From Mycobacterium sp. ITM-2016-00316 (lineage in GTDB: Bacteria; Actinomycetota; Actinomycetes; Mycobacteriales; Mycobacteriaceae): a DNA stretch of 64,000 nucleotides. Positions 62,866-64,000 of this stretch are shown in pieces. A program made the translations under genes and the position numbers. A model generated the notes under the pieces. It did no database searches. It was not told the origin of the DNA and worked only from the letters and a program-made list of their open reading frames with translations. Where the stretch lies: the NCBI RefSeq assembly GCF_002968335.2, contig NZ_CP134398.1:3782001-3846000 (forward strand), written 5' to 3'. Every line of letters starts with the position of its first letter. Position 1 is the stretch's first letter.

Positions 62866-63734
62866 CGGGCCGACTCCTCCCGTTTGGCCGCCCGCGCACC
62901 GAAGTAGCGCAGCACGAACAACACGACGAACGAGATCAGCAGCAGCACAATCGAGATCGCCGCCGCGCCCACCCGGTCATCGTTCTCGATGAGTGTCCGG
63001 ATCCACTGCGAGGACACCTCGGTCTCGCCGGGAATGGCGCCGCCGATCAGCACGATGGATCCGAATTCGCCGATGGCCCGGGAGAACGCCAAGCCGGCCC
63101 CCGACAGCAGCGACGGCGCCAGCGCGGGCAGGATGACCTTGAGGAAGATCGTCGTGCTGTTGGCACCCAGCGAGGCCGCGGCCTCCTCGACCTCGCGATC
63201 GAGTTCCAGCAGAACAGGCTGCACGGCGCGGACGACGAACGGCAGCGTCACGAAGGCCAGCGCCAGTGCCACGCCCCACGCGGTGTGCTGGATGTGGATC
63301 CCCACCGGGCTACCGGGCCCGTACAGGGACAGCAGTACCAGGCTGGCCACGATGGTCGGCAGCGCGAACGGGAGATCGATGATGGCGTCCACCACGCGCT
63401 TGAGCGGGAAGTCGTCGCGGACCAGAACCCAGGCGATCAGCAGCCCGAACACGACGTTGACCAGCGTCACGCCGATCGAGATGGTCAGCGTCACCCGGAA
63501 CGAGGCCAGCGCCGACGGCGAGGTGACCGCCGACCAGAACGCGCCCCAACCACCCTCGGCCGAGGTCCACAGGATCGCCGCCAGCGGCAGCAGCACGATC
63601 AGCGACAACCACAACACCGCCACCCCAACCTGCAAGGGGGCGCCGCTGGCGCGACGCGGCAGCCGCCCCACCGCAGGCGGGTCGCCAGAAGAAAGCTCCG
63701 GGCGACTCGCCTCAGGATTGGTCTGGGTCGTCAC
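62862..63734 (-). CDS. cysT: sulfate ABC importer permease CysT
   Basis: A 290-residue permease partner of CysW. The EAA loop is EVEEAAASLGANSTTIFLKVILP; helices include VAVLWLSLIVLLPLAAILW and VTLTISIGVTLVNVVFGLLI. The GTG start at 63734 overlaps the subI stop, so the importer genes are translationally coupled. About 45 polar residues precede the first helix. Confidence 0.95.
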   Translation of the reverse strand: MTTQTNPEASRPELSSGDPPAVGRLPRRASGAPLQVGVAVLWLSLIVLLPLAAILWTSAEGGWGAFWSAVTSPSALASFRVTLTISIGVTLVNVVFGLLIAWVLVRDDFPLKRVVDAIIDLPFALPTIVASLVLLSLYGPGSPVGIHIQHTAWGVALALAFVTLPFVVRAVQPVLLELDREVEEAAASLGANSTTIFLKVILPALAPSLLSGAGLAFSRAIGEFGSIVLIGGAIPGETEVSSQWIRTLIENDDRVGAAAISIVLLLISFVVLFVLRYFGARAAKREESAR

Positions 63735-64000
63735 CCGGTGGCCTGCTTGTAGATCTTGGTGATCTCACCGTTGTCCTTGTCGAACAGCTGCGGATCGACC
63801 TCGGACCAGCCACCGAGATCGGTGATGCTCCACAGCTTCTCCGGGGCCGGGAACTTGTCCGCGAACTCCGCGGCAACCGCCGGGTCGGACGGCCGGAAAC
63901 CGGCCTCGGCCCACACCTTCTGCGCCTCGGGCGTGTATTGGAAGTTCACGAACTCGGTGGCCTTGTCCAGGTGCTTGCTGGTGTTGACCACAGCGACCGG
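63731..64000 (-). CDS. subI: sulfate-binding protein SubI, 3' part only
   Basis: The gene runs off the right edge of the window; only the C-terminal 89 residues are present. They read as the C-terminus of a periplasmic sulfate/thiosulfate-binding lipoprotein: PVAVVNTSKHLDKATEFVNF, then YTPEAQKVWAEAGFRPSDP and EKLWSITDLGGWSEVDPQLF. The protein delivers sulfate to CysT-CysW. The signal peptide and lipobox lie outside the window. Confidence 0.92.
   Translation of the reverse strand, partial: PVAVVNTSKHLDKATEFVNFQYTPEAQKVWAEAGFRPSDPAVAAEFADKFPAPEKLWSITDLGGWSEVDPQLFDKDNGEITKIYKQATG

Overview
The window is high-GC actinobacterial DNA. Gene content and order match the conserved mycobacterial segment that runs in M. 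tuberculosis from about Rv2342 (next to dnaG) to the cysTWA-subI transport genes. The ESX-type EspA/EspE-like protein, the IdeR-type iron boxes, the mycobactin cluster and the leaderless genes point to Mycobacterium, probably a fast-growing species (Mycolicibacterium). This is inferred from content; no database was searched.

Layout. 1-900: two short unknown genes and tRNA-Asn. 985-6961: a small membrane-anchored protein, an exported Cys-containing protein, dnaG, dgt and a TPM-domain membrane protein. 6977-8706: an EspA/EspE-like gene without a normal start codon, then a DUF559 nuclease-like gene between two inverted 62-bp palindromic elements. 8716-22753: core genes (glyS, smtB-zur, a Nudix gene, a YbjN-like gene, uppS, recO, amidase, CAP protein, era, a cytidine-deaminase-like gene, a CorC-like CBS gene, ybeY, phoH, rsmE, dnaJ2, hrcA). 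22930-24829: a small conserved gene, a DUF998 membrane protein and a second DUF559 gene, again between inverted 63-bp palindromic elements of different sequence. In M. tuberculosis cfp2 sits at this position.

24826-51635 is the siderophore locus. Eight tightly overlapping genes on the minus strand, mbtB-mbtT-mbtC-mbtD-mbtE-mbtF-mbtG-mbtH, form one operon of about 19.8 kb. It diverges from mbtA across two adjacent IdeR-like boxes. Downstream of mbtA, where M. tuberculosis has mbtJ and the salicylate synthase gene mbtI, there is instead a 1709-residue iterative type I polyketide synthase. Its KS-AT-DH/TH-KR-ACP architecture is that of 6-methylsalicylic acid synthases. No mbtI is present in the window. 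The locus therefore predicts a mycobactin capped with 6-methylsalicylate (as in mycobactin P of M. phlei) rather than salicylate.

51648-64000: hemW/hemN, then a cysteine-responsive leader peptide (a leaderless short ORF with four Cys codons near its end) before sirA-cysH-chelatase (sulfite reductase, APS reductase, siroheme chelatase). Next come a three-gene membrane-haem/Rieske module, a TetR gene with a self-operator touching its start codon, a sterol-desaturase-family hydroxylase, an amidase, and the sulfate importer genes cysA-cysW-cysT with the 3' part of subI. The right-hand end is thus a sulfate uptake and reduction region next to the iron-uptake locus.

Best candidates for something new: the 6-MSA-synthase-type PKS beside mbtA; the two DUF559 genes, each packaged between its own pair of inverted palindromic elements; and a 36-bp repeat inserted in the same reading frame just after translationally coupled starts in two unrelated operons (near uppS and in mbtT).
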